64,000 nt of DNA from assembly GCF_001039355.2 (NCBI RefSeq), contig NW_019775426.1, forward strand, positions 62,001 to 126,000, given 5' to 3'. The position numbers and the translations under genes were made by a program. This stretch comes from Lingula anatina (taxonomy: Eukaryota; Brachiopoda; Lingulata; Lingulida; Lingulidae). Position 1 is the stretch's first letter. Every line of letters starts with the position of its first letter. Shown piece by piece: positions 42,401-53,681 of the stretch. Under the pieces are notes generated by a model. That model was not told the origin of the DNA. It saw only the letters and a list, made by a program, of their open reading frames with translations, and did no database searches.

Positions 42401-45400
42401 GGTGATCCTATAACAAAAGATGTTTCCAACATCAAAGAAAGGAAACTTGTTCAACCCAACTCTCATAAATCCACATTAAAAAAGCAGTTGACCACTCCAT
42501 GTCACAGAAAAACAGATGTCACATTTGAAATAGATAGTGGAAAGGGCTCATCAGTTGGTTTCCAGCTAAAAGATGCATTGCCAACTTCTCTGAAGAAAGA
42601 AACTCAAAATCAGCAAAGTTTAAAGCCATCATCTATCAGTTGTGTGCTTACTGAAAAACCTTGGCATTCAGACTCACAAAAGTATAACATGTGTAGCTCA
42701 AAAGACATGTCACTCAACAAAGGGTTGAAACATATCCCAAGAAATTTTCAGACATTGTCTGGGAGTAGTAAGAAAAGGCACGCCCAGTCTTGGAAAGTGT
42801 CTAGAACCAGATTAGAATCTTATTTCCAAACATGTAGTAAGACACCATGTGACACCAAGTCAAAAGACATTGTCAAATCTACATTATCAGACAATAAGAT
42901 ATCAACTAAGGAAGGTCATCTGAGTGGAATTCGGATGCAGAAGAGGCTCAACGCTAAACAAAGAATTAGTCAACAGAATAATCTTCATCCAACAGAGGTA
43001 TCACCACCTAAGAAACCAAGGAATATGTCTCCTTGTCCTTTGAAATCAAAATTTGACTATGCTAATACTGGTGCCATGGTCAACAATAAACGAAGAATTA
43101 TTCAGCAGAACAGATTTCTATCACAAGAGATGACACCACCTAAGAAACTGAGAAAATTATCTGATTCTTGTCCTTGTGAACTAAACTGTTACCAACTTAC
43201 AGCTGAACCCAAGGCTGGTACCAAAGTCAAGTTGGATTCTTGCAGAGGTTTGAGCACATGCAATGGTTCTCAATCAGAGGGAAAAATGCAGAATTCAAGC
43301 AAGTTAAAAAGTTCTCAGCAGGTAGATCCCAATATTTAAAAGATATATTTGATTTGAGGCAGTTATACAGTGCATGTTGCAACTAGAATTATCACTATTA
43401 TGTACTCTTAATGTTAACAAGTGCATTTATTAGTATTTAATTTTTTTTTTACTGCAGAGAAAAAGATTAATTTAGTTCTAGACTTTACTACTAAATGCAG
43501 CAGTTGTCCAATTTCGATTGAAAATTTTATTGCACCAGAGGTAAATCCAAAACATGACTAAGATTATACAGAAAGAGTATCCTGAAGAACTTTAAAATAT
43601 TTCTAGGTCCAGTTTATTGATCTGACAGCAGAGAGCCAACCAAATGACCTCTCCCCTGCTCTAAAATGTGGGGGAAGATCACAATTATCTGATCAAAGAA
43701 CAGAGGTAAAATGACATTAATATTTTGAATAAGGTTGTTAATATAAGTTGGTTTGTTTTATAGTTCTTTGCTGTAGAAATACAAGAGACATACGAAAATT
43801 AATTCACAATTGTTTCACCGATAAGCATCATCACAATATTTAGATGGAGTGGAGATAAAGTAAGTCCTAGGGCAAGAGTAAGTTAATCAAGATGTTCATA
43901 AATTAGCATTAATTTCTTCTTTACAAGAATGAACACTGACGGAGTACATGTATACTACTTACATTGTATGATGGAATTTGATGTTATCTACCTACAATAA
44001 CATTTTACAAATTTTAATGAACAGGCATTAGCTTAATGAATGACATTTATTTAAATCAGTATTTCCACCCCTAATTTCCAGAATGTTGCCATGACAGTCC
44101 AGAGTTCAGGAGGCACCTTTAACATAGCACCAAAACGCAGGGGCAGGCCTATATCATCAAAGAATGTGAAGAAGGTGAAATGACAAGACTAAATACCATT
44201 TCCAATTATTTAAATGTTAAATAGTTGATTGATAGGAATTTGATCAAATTGTATTGTTTTTAGGTAAAGGTTTTTTTTTACATATTGGGTGGCTAAAAAA
44301 ACTTAACTAATTTCAAAGTTCAATAACTTCAACACTTCCCTAATTTTTTAATTGAAATTTTGCACATATTTTTGATACATCGTTAAAGGCCAACCCTGAA
44401 AATTTCTAGTGTTAAAGTGATACAGTTTTGATATTATCAAATAAAATCAAATCAAAATGCCATGACAGAGAAAATGACTGTTGAGTCTACCTGAATTTTA
44501 CTTATATGATCAATTCAGTCTCCTTTTTGCTGTCAGACTTCCCGTATCCACCTCTATTATGACATAATGCACTTCCTTATCTCCCCTAGTATAAATGTTC
44601 TTGGTTAACAAGCCAATAATAAGGTTGCCAAGTCCAGTTCTTTTCAGGAAATTCTTTGACAATCCTGTTGCTATTCCATCCTTTTTCTATAACAAAGGCA
44701 TCAATAATTGCCTTGTTGCTATCATTAAAAACCATTGTAGTATTGGTCTCTCACTTATAAATATCTAACTGCCTTGCATCAACACAAAAATCATGTCTGA
44801 ACACCTGCAGTAGCAGACATCTGCATTTAACAGGTGTCAAAACTGCCAGATAGTAGCACCTGTCAGAAGTCACATAGGCCAGCATGGGATTTTTTGACTT
44901 AAGATTGTAATTTTTAGGTGTGCCAAAACAAAAAAGGTGGTATCATGAAGTTTTCAGAATTTATTAATAGCATTTTTCTTCAATATCTAAATGTTTTAAC
45001 ATTTAATTAAAATTACAGTATCTTCAGAAATGTTGAAGTTATTGAACTTTGGAATTAGTAACATTTTTAAGCAGTCCAGTATAGTTTTTTTTTCTATAAA
45101 TTCTTTTTATTTTAGGCAAACAGAAATAGTATTAATACAGCGTAGTATTACTTACATGGTCTAGGAATACAAAGCAGCCAAATTACAAACCATCATAATT
45201 TGTTCATCTCTTTGGTGCCATGTACTTGCAGGAGTGTTGCATTTTGGAACAGAACCAGAGGAGACAAATTATTTTTTATCTTGTTTAACAAAAAAAAAAA
45301 TCCACATGGTCACACTAATATTTTAGGAAGGTGATTAGCTAGATGAGTGATACTTACATAAGTCCTTTTTCAAAATTCTAGAGTGTTGAAAAGACAGATC

Positions 45401-48400
45401 AGACTTCAGACAACTTTGATGAAGCACCAAAACGCAGGGGAAGGCCTGTATCATCAAAGAAAAGCAGAAAGGTGAAACAGCGAGGCTAAATACCATTTTC
45501 TGCTCTTAAAATGTGTCATATTTGTTTGATAGGCAATTGATTAACTGCAGTGTTTTAAGCCATTTTTTTTACACATTGGTGAAATGTTTGAGGGTTCCCC
45601 CCCTCCCCCCCCAATGAAATCTTAGTATTTTTGTCAAACATAAATGTGATAAATGGTATGAATAAGGCTATTTGTGGGGTCTAAAAGTAAAGATGCAGGC
45701 AAATTGATCAGATTACAAAATTTATCATTTAGGCAGTGTGTGCTTGAGTGTTGCATTTTGGATTGAAAACTGAGATGACACAAAATAACTTTTTGTTAAC
45801 TTGTTTTAATATGTTATCACACTAATGTTTTTAGTCAGGTGACTTGAGCTGAATGAATGAATGATTTTTTTCTTAGTGTATTTTCAAATTTCCAGAATGT
45901 TGACATGACAGTTCAGAGTTCAGGAAACACTTTTAACAAAGCACCAAAGCGCAGAGGAAGGCCTACATCATCTCAGACTGTGAAAAAGGTGAAACAGTTG
46001 GACAAAATTACAGTTTCCAAATTGATAAGATTACAAACTTATTTAGGAATAGAAATTTATCATTTAGGCGGTGTGTACTTGAGTGTTGCATTTTGGATTG
46101 AAAACTGAGACGACACAAAATAACTTTTTGTTAACATGTTATCACACTAATGTTTTTAGTTAGGTGACTTGAACTGAATGAATGATTTTTTTCTTTAGTT
46201 AGTGTATTTTTTCAAATTTCCAGAATGTTGAGGTGACAGTTCAGAGTTCAGGAAACACTTTGGACAAAGCACCAAAGCGTAGGGGAAGGCCTACGTCATC
46301 AAAGAATGTGAAAAAGGTGAAACAGTTAGACAAAATTACAGTTTCTGTTATTTAAATATTTAAATGTTGAAAGGTATATTTTAGGCAGATTTTAAGCTAC
46401 AGTTTCTCACACCTAACATAATGACAAGATTTTAATGATGAATGTTCAGAACAAATAATAGTTATGTTTTCTGACATTATATCCCATATTTGCTTCAGCT
46501 AGTCAAACCTCCTCAAGTTACTGGCTGTACAAATTAAGAAAAGGGTCATTTTGTTGTCACTGACTTGACAATCCACAGTGATAAAAGCTTTCAGCTGTTT
46601 TATTTCATTTTTATAGACAGACACAGATGTGTCTGTACGTGTAGCTGTTACCTCCCTCTGTCTTCGCTGTTGTCAACATGCACTTTCACTGATAACACGA
46701 TAAGTAGAAAAATGTTTTACCATTTGTCTTCAATCTTATGGAAATGATGAATATTCATAAAATCAGGGAATTATATCTGATATAATTCCCTGATAAAAAA
46801 CAAGTCGAGTTTGAAAAATCAGCATGATCAGGCAATTTTTTCAAAAGTTATGCTCTTATATCCCTTTTTTAAGCATATATGCAACACTGCTAACACATTT
46901 CAAGGAAAACCAATAGGCCTATTGTCTTGAAACTAACAGGAATGATCAATCTTACTATAATACACTTTGAATTTCCATGGGCTTGAAGACCTTTGCAAGT
47001 CGTATTTTCAGATTATCCATGATACTTACGTACCATATATTTTAATTTATTATTAAAGATTGGTGGTGATTATGCTGTTAAGCATTATATAATATTGCAT
47101 CAAAATTGAAGAAAACCCTATTTTGGGCACTGCCTCCATAGTGACCATAAAAGGAAAACCATGTCACTGCTCTTCTCAAGACTAAAATACAGCTTCAGTC
47201 TTATTGGTTAACTTTTCTGGAAATAATACATACAGTTTTTTTGTTAAGATTTCAAGGCGAGTCTTTGGACCTTTGCTAGTCACATTTCTGAATATCCATG
47301 CTACTTTTATTTCATAAATTGATGGTTATTATACTGTTAAACATTATGTAATATTGTATCAAAATTAAAGAAAATCCTATTTTGGGCACTGCCTCCATAT
47401 ATAGTGACTATTAAAGAAAAATCATGTCACTTACTCTTCTTATACTTACAGGAAAGAAACATAGGACTTAAGTGCAGCCTAATTGGCTTCTTTTTCTGGA
47501 AGTTATACATTTTTGTGAAATTTTTATCTTTCACTTCACATATTGGCATTTTCAATGTGGGACTTATAACTCCCATGGGTATGAAGCCGAATGGTAGTTA
47601 AATTTTCTATATGTCTGTGTTATTAATAGTAGATAATTAAAAATACAGTTAATCATACAGTTAATCATTATGTAATATTGCATCAAAATTGACAATAAAA
47701 CCTACTTTGTGCACTGCCACCACAAACGTTTTGAAAAGAAAACTGTGTCACTTATTATTGTTTTAACTTGCAAGAATATTTCTTAGGATTGACATACAGT
47801 TGTACATTTGACAGCTTTGCTGCCTAGTTTAATAAAAATTAAATGTTATTGCAAGGGCAGATTGAGACTGTCTTTTGGGTCTACCGGAAGACAGTCAGAT
47901 TTTAAAGTTTACATTGACGGGTATCTATTTTTTTCTGTTGGAAGACCATCAAAATGGAGGATGGATCAACAAAGATAACTTGGAATACTGTCAGAAAATA
48001 TCTCTGAATCCGCTCCTGTTATTGACCATGTTAGCTGTTTTGCAGATTAAAATTCATTGTTGATTAACTGTGCTATTATAAGGTTTATTTATTATTGCAT
48101 CAAATTGACAAAATGACCCGTTTTCTGCATCTTTATTTTCTGTTTTTTGTCTGTACATTTGACAGCTTTGCTGCCTTGTTCATTTATCCTTTTCTGAATT
48201 ACATCTTTTTATGTCCTCTGTTCACTACTATGGCTTCTGGTCTTTTGTTGTTGAAACCTGTTTCTCTTTTTTTTTTTTTTTCTTTTTTGCATTTGTGTCA
48301 TGTTCTGGCAGCACTTTCGCACCTACTCTGCACCTGTTTTTCTAATTAATATGTTTTTATAGCACTTGTTTCCTGTAAATTTTTTAATGTACTGTTTCTG

Positions 48401-49238
48401 TTAAATTATGTTAATTATTAATTTTTTAACCAGGGTAAAAAAGATGATGAAGAGGCTGAATACAAGGAACCACTTTTCAAACAAAGAAAGAATTGGACTC
48501 AATCAAGTATTCGTAGGTCTGGCAGACAAAGGATTCCTACAAAGCATTATCAGGTGGAAGTAACTGAGAAGAAGAAAAGAAGATGCAGAAAACACTCAAA
48601 TAGAAATACATCTTCATGCAGCTGTACAATACAACAAAGGGTGAATTGTTGCAAGACACCACGTGTGAACCTGTTCGATCTTGCAAAGGTCAGTGGAACT
48701 AGGTATTTTTTAGGTTCACTAGAAAACATATTTTAAAACATTTCATTTTGTTGTTGTTTATATGGCATTGAGTGTGTTTTCACTACCAAGTTGAGCCAAG
48801 GCCTAACTGAAGAGCTAATTGCAGGATCTAATTGTTTTGTATCAATAATAAATTTATCTTTTGCAGTTTTTCAAAAGTGTCGAAGGAAGAACAGTGCTGG
48901 GTCAAGTTTTGCAAGAAAAATGTCATGTCCCCAACAAGACCAGTGATACAAAGACGCATGCCAGGTGTGAGAAAGAAAAGTTGGTCAATCAGAAATGTTT
49001 AACTGTTACTGCAATCATTGAGCAGGGATTGGGCAGAGGTACCAGGCATGAGTTATGTGACAGCAGACCTCTTGATACAGCTCAGTTGCCATATTGGGAT
49101 GGAGAAAATGTTTTCCTTCTTTCTGAAGTTGAGGTCAAAGAAAAATCAGAGGCTTCATGTCCCAGCAATAATTCTGATTCAGCTTGTAAACTAGAAATAG
49201 CTGATGTCTTCAGTCTGAAAGATACTGCACTTGGATGA
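36451..49238 (+). CDS. DUF3715 (TASOR/TEX15-type pseudo-PARP) protein with AT-hook array
   Basis: Fourteen exons join in phase to about 2,023 residues: 36451-36475, 36723-36855, 37068-37207, 37441-37547, 37982-38119, 38969-43321, 43460-43540, 43607-43705, 44082-44174, 45382-45471, 45896-45988, 46224-46316, 48434-48688, 48867-49238. Residues about 1-205 form the DUF3715 fold: VTKVIPLYNPHLLQQFRKKQ, TYGYTWVDSEAQLYEIFTNG, RYGVHLSMHPDVC, ILIMFKLVLGKRNPVKPG, VYIYEYDDNNAL and RPRHCVPHAAIWF. In TASOR this is a catalytically dead PARP-like domain of the HUSH silencing complex; TEX15 acts in piRNA-guided silencing. Then comes a Ser/Thr/Lys-rich, probably disordered 1,451-codon exon with internal repeats and a Trp/Cys-rich island near 41,945-42,050. 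Four AT-hook exons and a basic C-terminus follow. From the sixth exon on, every exon is phase 0. Whether it descends from TASOR or TEX15 cannot be settled here. Confidence 0.85.
38138..38296. mobile_element. MITE with CAGGCCCGTAGCCAG ends in the DUF3715 gene
   Basis: 159 bp with 15-bp terminal inverted repeats CAGGCCCGTAGCCAG and (reversed) CAGACCCGTAGCCAG, flanked by ATATA on both sides as a likely target-site duplication. The interior holds a GGGGGTTCGAAAGAACCCCC palindrome and internal repeats (GGGAAAAGGTCCACT twice). Non-coding, in the intron after 38119. Elements with such ends recur in marine invertebrate genomes (family knowledge; not searched). Confidence 0.85.
39694..40740 (+). repeat. 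Four degenerate roughly 100-residue protein repeats in the large exon
   Basis: Units start with SSAPKDEHFSTTKEHV (39694), SSMPKDEQSSTKKEYV (39997), SLPKDEQSSTKKEFV (40318) and SSAPNDEHSLTIKENV (40598), each followed by a Lys/Glu/Gln-rich segment, PDKHVT (SAEHFA in the last), then a Lys-rich stretch with xxSHIT or WSQVT in the first three. Spacings of about 303, 321 and 280 bp keep the frame, so the repeats were kept or expanded as protein. Confidence 0.8.
44082..46316 (+). repeat. Tandem array of four AT-hook exons
   Basis: Exons 44082-44174 (93 bp), 45382-45471 (90 bp), 45896-45988 (93 bp) and 46224-46316 (93 bp) are homologous and all phase 0-0. Three begin NVxMTVQSSG or NVEVTVQSSG, the second SVEKTDQTSD; all carry APKRRGRP followed by (I/V/T)SS and a basic end at a GTGAAA donor. 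KRRGRP is the AT-hook core that binds the minor groove of AT-rich DNA. The flanking introns are also duplicated (shared TTGCATTTTGG, TCACACTAAT and TTTCCAG segments), so whole exon-intron units were copied. Confidence 0.93.
44285..45079 (-). mobile_element. Degenerate mariner-like element between AT-hook exons 1 and 2
   Basis: About 795 bp flanked by TA on both sides, with roughly 50-bp imperfect inverted ends sharing TTCAATAACTTCAACA and CTAATTNCAAAG. On the minus strand at 44742-44593 a short open frame reads KAIIDAFVIEKGW and RIVKEFPEKNW, the typical first helix-turn-helix of one mariner-like transposase branch, then stops. The catalytic part is missing, so this is a dead or deleted copy. 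Confidence 0.7.
46762..46794. repeat. Near-perfect 33-bp palindrome
   Basis: Arms of 16 bp (ATCAGGGAATTATATC) around one central base, in the intron after AT-hook exon 4. No function recognised; it could be the joined ends of an excised or collapsed element. Confidence 0.85.
46980..48180. repeat. Diverged tandem repeat units in the DUF3715 intron
   Basis: Units of about 270-400 bp share AGCATTATATAATATTGCAT-like and TTTTGGGCACTGCCTCCAT segments at about 47,078, 47,338, 47,663 and (weaker) 48,085. A further relative lies at about 53,390-53,500, upstream of the UGT gene. Non-coding; the unit is otherwise unrecognised. Confidence 0.65.
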
Positions 49239-49479
49239 AGATGAAATGGCATGGCAGAGGATTTCCAGTGATGGGAAATTTATGGATGTATTTTCATAAT
49301 AGCTTTTCAAACACTCCAGAAATTAAAATATCGTGAACTTTTTTTACTTAGTAATTCTTTTGTCTTTGTCACAATGTCAATTTGCTTTTGTTCTTTGTAT
49401 TGAACATTTAATTTTTATGCAAATTTACCGTTTTGGTAGCTTAGTAATTGTACCACCATCGTAGTCCGTTTTTTTCCAT

Positions 49480-50066
49480 ACAGTTTATGAGTTGCACTAT
49501 ATCAAAGAGTACAGTGTCACAATATTCAGTAGTGAAAATAAAATGTGAAATAGCAAGGATACGTCCATAGTTACTATTGAGCTTCAATAGGAAGTTGTGC
49601 ATATACTGGCAGTCTAACTGTGACCTTGAAATTGACCTTTGACCTACTTTTCACCATAAACTGAACTTTGCAAATTTTCAGTCCCTTATATTGTCCAAGA
49701 CTGGCACAGATATGCCCATAGATCTCAATGAAAACTGATTGGTATCTATGGGCATATCTGTGCCAGTCTGGTATATCAAGAGTCTTCATGTGACCTTGAA
49801 CGTTGACTTTTGGCCTACTTTTCACCATGAACCGTACTTCACAAATTTGGATTTGACCTTTTACTTTTCCACATGTTATAAATTTGTTATAAATTGTAAT
49901 TTTCAACAAAAAATTGAGAAGGCTTGTTAACTGCTTTTTGAAAAGCTTGTCAAGCACAACATTGGAGGTGGTGCCCCTTTTATTTTGTTTTCTATATGAA
50001 TGCGCTCTCTCCAGCTGGTGGTACAATACTGGGAGGCAGTATCACCTCTCTAATCCTCTAGTGCTT
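49480..50066. repeat. Dispersed repeat R1, copy 1
   Basis: Carries GAGTTGC-type start, GTGAAAATAAAATGTGAAAT, CTAACTGTGACCTTGAAATT, two GACCTAC-TTTTCACCAT segments and the end TCCAGCTGGTGGTACAAT...TCTCTAATCCTCTAG. Further copies: a short one at 51,040-51,165 and an interrupted one at 55,665-57,091. Non-coding. Confidence 0.7.
49698..49769. repeat. 26-bp perfect inverted repeat inside R1
   Basis: AGACTGGCACAGATATGCCC and ATAGAT (49698-49723) are repeated exactly in reverse complement at 49744-49769 with a 20-bp spacer. The arms are flanked by R1 direct repeats (GTGACCTTGAA...), which suggests a small inserted hairpin element. Confidence 0.9.
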
Positions 50067-51403
50067 TTTTTTTAATTTGCCATGAAGTTGACTTTAATTG
50101 GAGACATATCAACGTAAAAAGAATCTCTGGTCTTTTAACATAACGTGAGATCACCCAGCAAAGGAAATGATGAAAAATGACCAGCCTTTGTTATAGCGTA
50201 AGTGCTGTGAAGCAATCAGTTGTAAAAAGTTATGTTTTGATTTTTTTAAACAAACCTCAGTCATTCCCTGGCAGGGATTTCCAGCCATACACCTTAAGAT
50301 ATTCTACTGTTCTTGTACATTTTTATTCAACATGTCTAATATCAATTTTGGCAGGTAATTTTCATGCATTCATACCTCCTCCATTCCCATGATTAAAAAG
50401 TTGTATGGGTTCAATGATATTTGGCCAATTGATGCCACTTTTATTTTTGCTTAACTTGTATGAATTTATTTTCAATTTTTGCATTAGTAATTGACCAGTT
50501 AATCCAAATGGTATTCATTGACAAGAAAACTTCAAGAATCCATGGTAATCATTTGCACATAATGAGCATTTTTTTTGGGGGGGGGGGAGCAGAAATGCAA
50601 ATTGAGTAATAAAAAATAATTTGAAAGGCAAACAGAGATTGTTTATTTTCTGTGCACTGTTCTTATCCTTTTGTTTTGTGTGCTTTTTTTGTTAAAATTA
50701 TGATAGGACGCATGTGGTTAGGTATAGAGTAAACGACTGCCTTTTGATTTTACTCATTAGGCAGATGATATTAGGTTAATAGAACACAAGTTAGAACAGC
50801 TTATTAGAATGTGTACCACTGGCATGTACGCTGGGGGTACTCATGGTTTTAGTCTCGTACGGAATTTTCTGCAAAAAAGTATTTGTGCCAATTTTCCAAA
50901 GTACACAGACTTTAGCTCTCATATTATAGCGAGGGGTTTCAATAAGGGACTCCTTTCATCTTTAGGAGTTTGGGGTCATTCGTTGCATTTTCACAGGAGA
51001 AGCAGCCATAAGATGCCCAAACTGAAACTAATTCTTGAACTGTACATGCTAGAGATCTTTCTTGCATTTTGTCGAGCTTGTCAAGCCCAGTACTGGTGAT
51101 GTCATTTTTTTTTTTTTTTTTTTTCATACCAGTTTAGAAGTTGTGCTATATCGAAAAGTACAGACTTATATGGAGTTTTTCAATTTCAAAGGTATCCCTA
51201 GGTAAAAATGCTTCCTTTTTTCATAAAACTCAAATCTCATGTAAGACGAGAATGGAGAAGTGTAGAGACAGGTGTGTCACTACCAATTATCTGACTTAAA
51301 TGTCTGTTGCACCGCTGCTTTGTGTAATATGCAGTGATTTAATTGTGTAGTGCTCCTACAAAAAACAACCAGTCCGTTCAGAATTAGGGGCAAATTGCCA
51401 CTT

Positions 51404-51563
51404 GTATGCATTTTCATGTAACTGGCTTATTAATGTCTCACCTAACAAATCAGCTAGGGGATAAAGATAATTACCCCCCAACAGTATGCATTTTCATGTA
51501 ACTGGCTTATTAATGTCTCACCTAACAAATCAGCTAGGGGATAAAGATAATTACCCCCCAACA
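51404..51563. repeat. Exact 80-bp tandem duplication
   Basis: GTATGCATTTTCATGTAACT through AATTACCCCCCAACA occurs twice in a row (51404-51483, 51484-51563) with no difference I can see, so it is very recent or an assembly artefact. Its second half overlaps the AGATCGATCT-family element. Confidence 0.9.
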
Positions 51564-51640
51564 GCTTTAATAGGGGTAAGTTGACAGCAATTTAGTGAGA
51601 CTGCCCAGGGAGATAGATCGATCCAAATATCTGTGGGAAT
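51540..51640. mobile_element. Partial AGATCGATCT-family MITE
   Basis: AATTACCCCCCAACAGCTTT, TTTAGTGAGACTGCCCAGGG and ATAGATCGATCCAAAT match, in order, the right half of the element at 11,776-12,001. The left end is missing. Confidence 0.65.
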
Positions 51641-53681
51641 GGTCTCTAACTGTGACTTTGACATTGTTCTTTGAAAAATGAAAAGTACAGCCAATACATA
51701 TCAGAATCGTCAATAGGAGTGCTAACGCATGAATTTTTGTGCTATCCTGGTCTCTGTGCTTCGTGTGCTTAAGTAAATATATAAATGGAAACAGAAGATG
51801 TAAAATTTCACACAAACGTGGATATACAAATGTTGGTAATCAACATGGTGCATTGCAGTAATATTATATTAAGTATTTATGTGCACAGTTATGCCGTGCA
51901 ATATAAATGTTACCATGCCACATGCGATTGGTGAGTCGACTAAGAATTCTGGGAAAAAGAATATTGCTGATTAATATTTTTGACATTATGCGGAGTGTTA
52001 AAATAGGCTCAAATTATGACTAGCCCATTTAGGCCAATGCTTTGTAAAATTAAACCTTTTTTACCAGCCCAGTGCCGCTTAAGTTGGGCAATTGCCATGG
52101 GCTAGTGCTTTACGACTCAGACTGTATACCTTTTTTATCTCTTATCAATTCTAACTTCTGTCAGTGACCTTTATCTTTTACACGTGGTAAAATTAGGTTA
52201 CAGACACACTCACTCTCCCCATAAAACTTATGGTATAAATGTGCAATAAATTTCAAAGAGTAGGTAAACTTCGAACAATCTTAAAATCAGTTGTTTGAAG
52301 GTTTTTTTGGAGCATGAAACTCAACCAGTAACATTTTTGCACAATTTTGATTTTCATGTATTTCGATAAGTCGGCCATCAGGCTATTTTTGGGTTCATAA
52401 AAATCTAACAGTCAGCAATGTTGCCCTAGCATACCTTTACCTGAGCACTGTCTGTGTGGCCAAAGGTACAAGATAATGGTCAGTACAGTTGGCTTGGGCT
52501 GGGAAACAATGAATGTCATTGAGAGACCATTAAAGTATTATGCGTCCTTCATGTAGGTCCGCCATATTTAGGTTTCGGCCTTACTAGACCTCGGCTCTTC
52601 TTGATGTGAATGCTCTCTTAATTCCTATGCACCGTAAACACCCATTGGCAGTCATCTTCTTCTATGGTGGAGCTTACTTGGTCATGGTAGATGTTCAGTG
52701 CAGGCCGTCTCTCTAGAATCCAGAATCATTTTTGAAAAACAACACTAGTTGCAGGTTGCCAAATTGGTTAAAACAATGACACTAGTATCTGGTTACCAAG
52801 ATTGTTTTTGAAAACAGACACTAGTTTCTGGTTGCCAGTTTCATTTTTGAAAAACAAACCTGGAAACAAAACACTAGATACTTAATTCAGTGCTCCAATT
52901 ATCTCAGAGTGCTCAGGTAAAGTACCTCAGTGCAGCTCTGTTATCTTCGAAACCGTATTATTTATTTATTATTTTTTTAAATTCACTAAGTGGCTTTGTT
53001 TGGTAAAAAGGCAGGTTGCTTTCAAAAATCAATGTAATTGCTTTAAGTTCAAGGTGATTATTATTTTTTATTTATTTATTTATTTATTTATTATTTGTTT
53101 TTGCACAATTTCGGGTATGTTCACCCCATAACTGCCAAAACGTATTTTGGCTTTACACTAAATTTACTGAGTGGCTTTGTATGGTAAAGCAGCAGGTTGC
53201 TTTCGAAAATCAGCATTATCAGTGTACACCTACAGTAATTATTCTGCTTTTTTTGTGTGTGAAATTTTCATTTTTTACATTAGCATTTTCAGTGACTTTA
53301 ATATCGCATGGAATTGAATCACCTGCTAGTTTTTCAATATCCATATTACCTAGCTGTAGCACATAATGTAAGAGGGTAAGAGTGATTATGCTATTTTAAA
53401 GCATTATGTAATAGTACATCAAAATTGGCCAAAACATTGCTTTGTGTACTATTTCCTTCATAAAGTCTGAACATTTGAAAGCTTTACTGCCTTGTTTCCT
53501 GTATGATGTCTGTATGTTTGTCAGCTTAGCTGTCTAGTTTTAGTTAATTTCTTCTGAATGGAAGTCATGGGGCATTACCGTATAATAGATAAAGTTGTTG
53601 TTTCAATATAAAGCTTTGAACTTTTAAAGATTATGCACTGTTTGATAAGATTTGTCTCACTTAAGCAGGACAACTTTTAAA

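Larger units (their letters stand above)
49239..53681. other. Intergenic repeat-rich region before the UGT gene
   Basis: Holds the 3' UTR of the DUF3715 gene, two copies of a dispersed repeat, an exact 80-bp tandem duplication, a MITE fragment, about three diverged roughly 50-bp units with TTTTTGAAAA and ACACTAGT motifs at 52,725-52,870, duplicated GAGTGGCTTTGT-type segments at 52,985 and 53,168, and (TTAT)n near 53,063-53,092. No further gene seen. Confidence 0.6.

Noticed and set aside
49574-50026. 150-codon minus-strand frame
   Set aside because: It lies wholly within repeat R1, including the 26-bp hairpin, and encodes the repeat in tandem-like segments.
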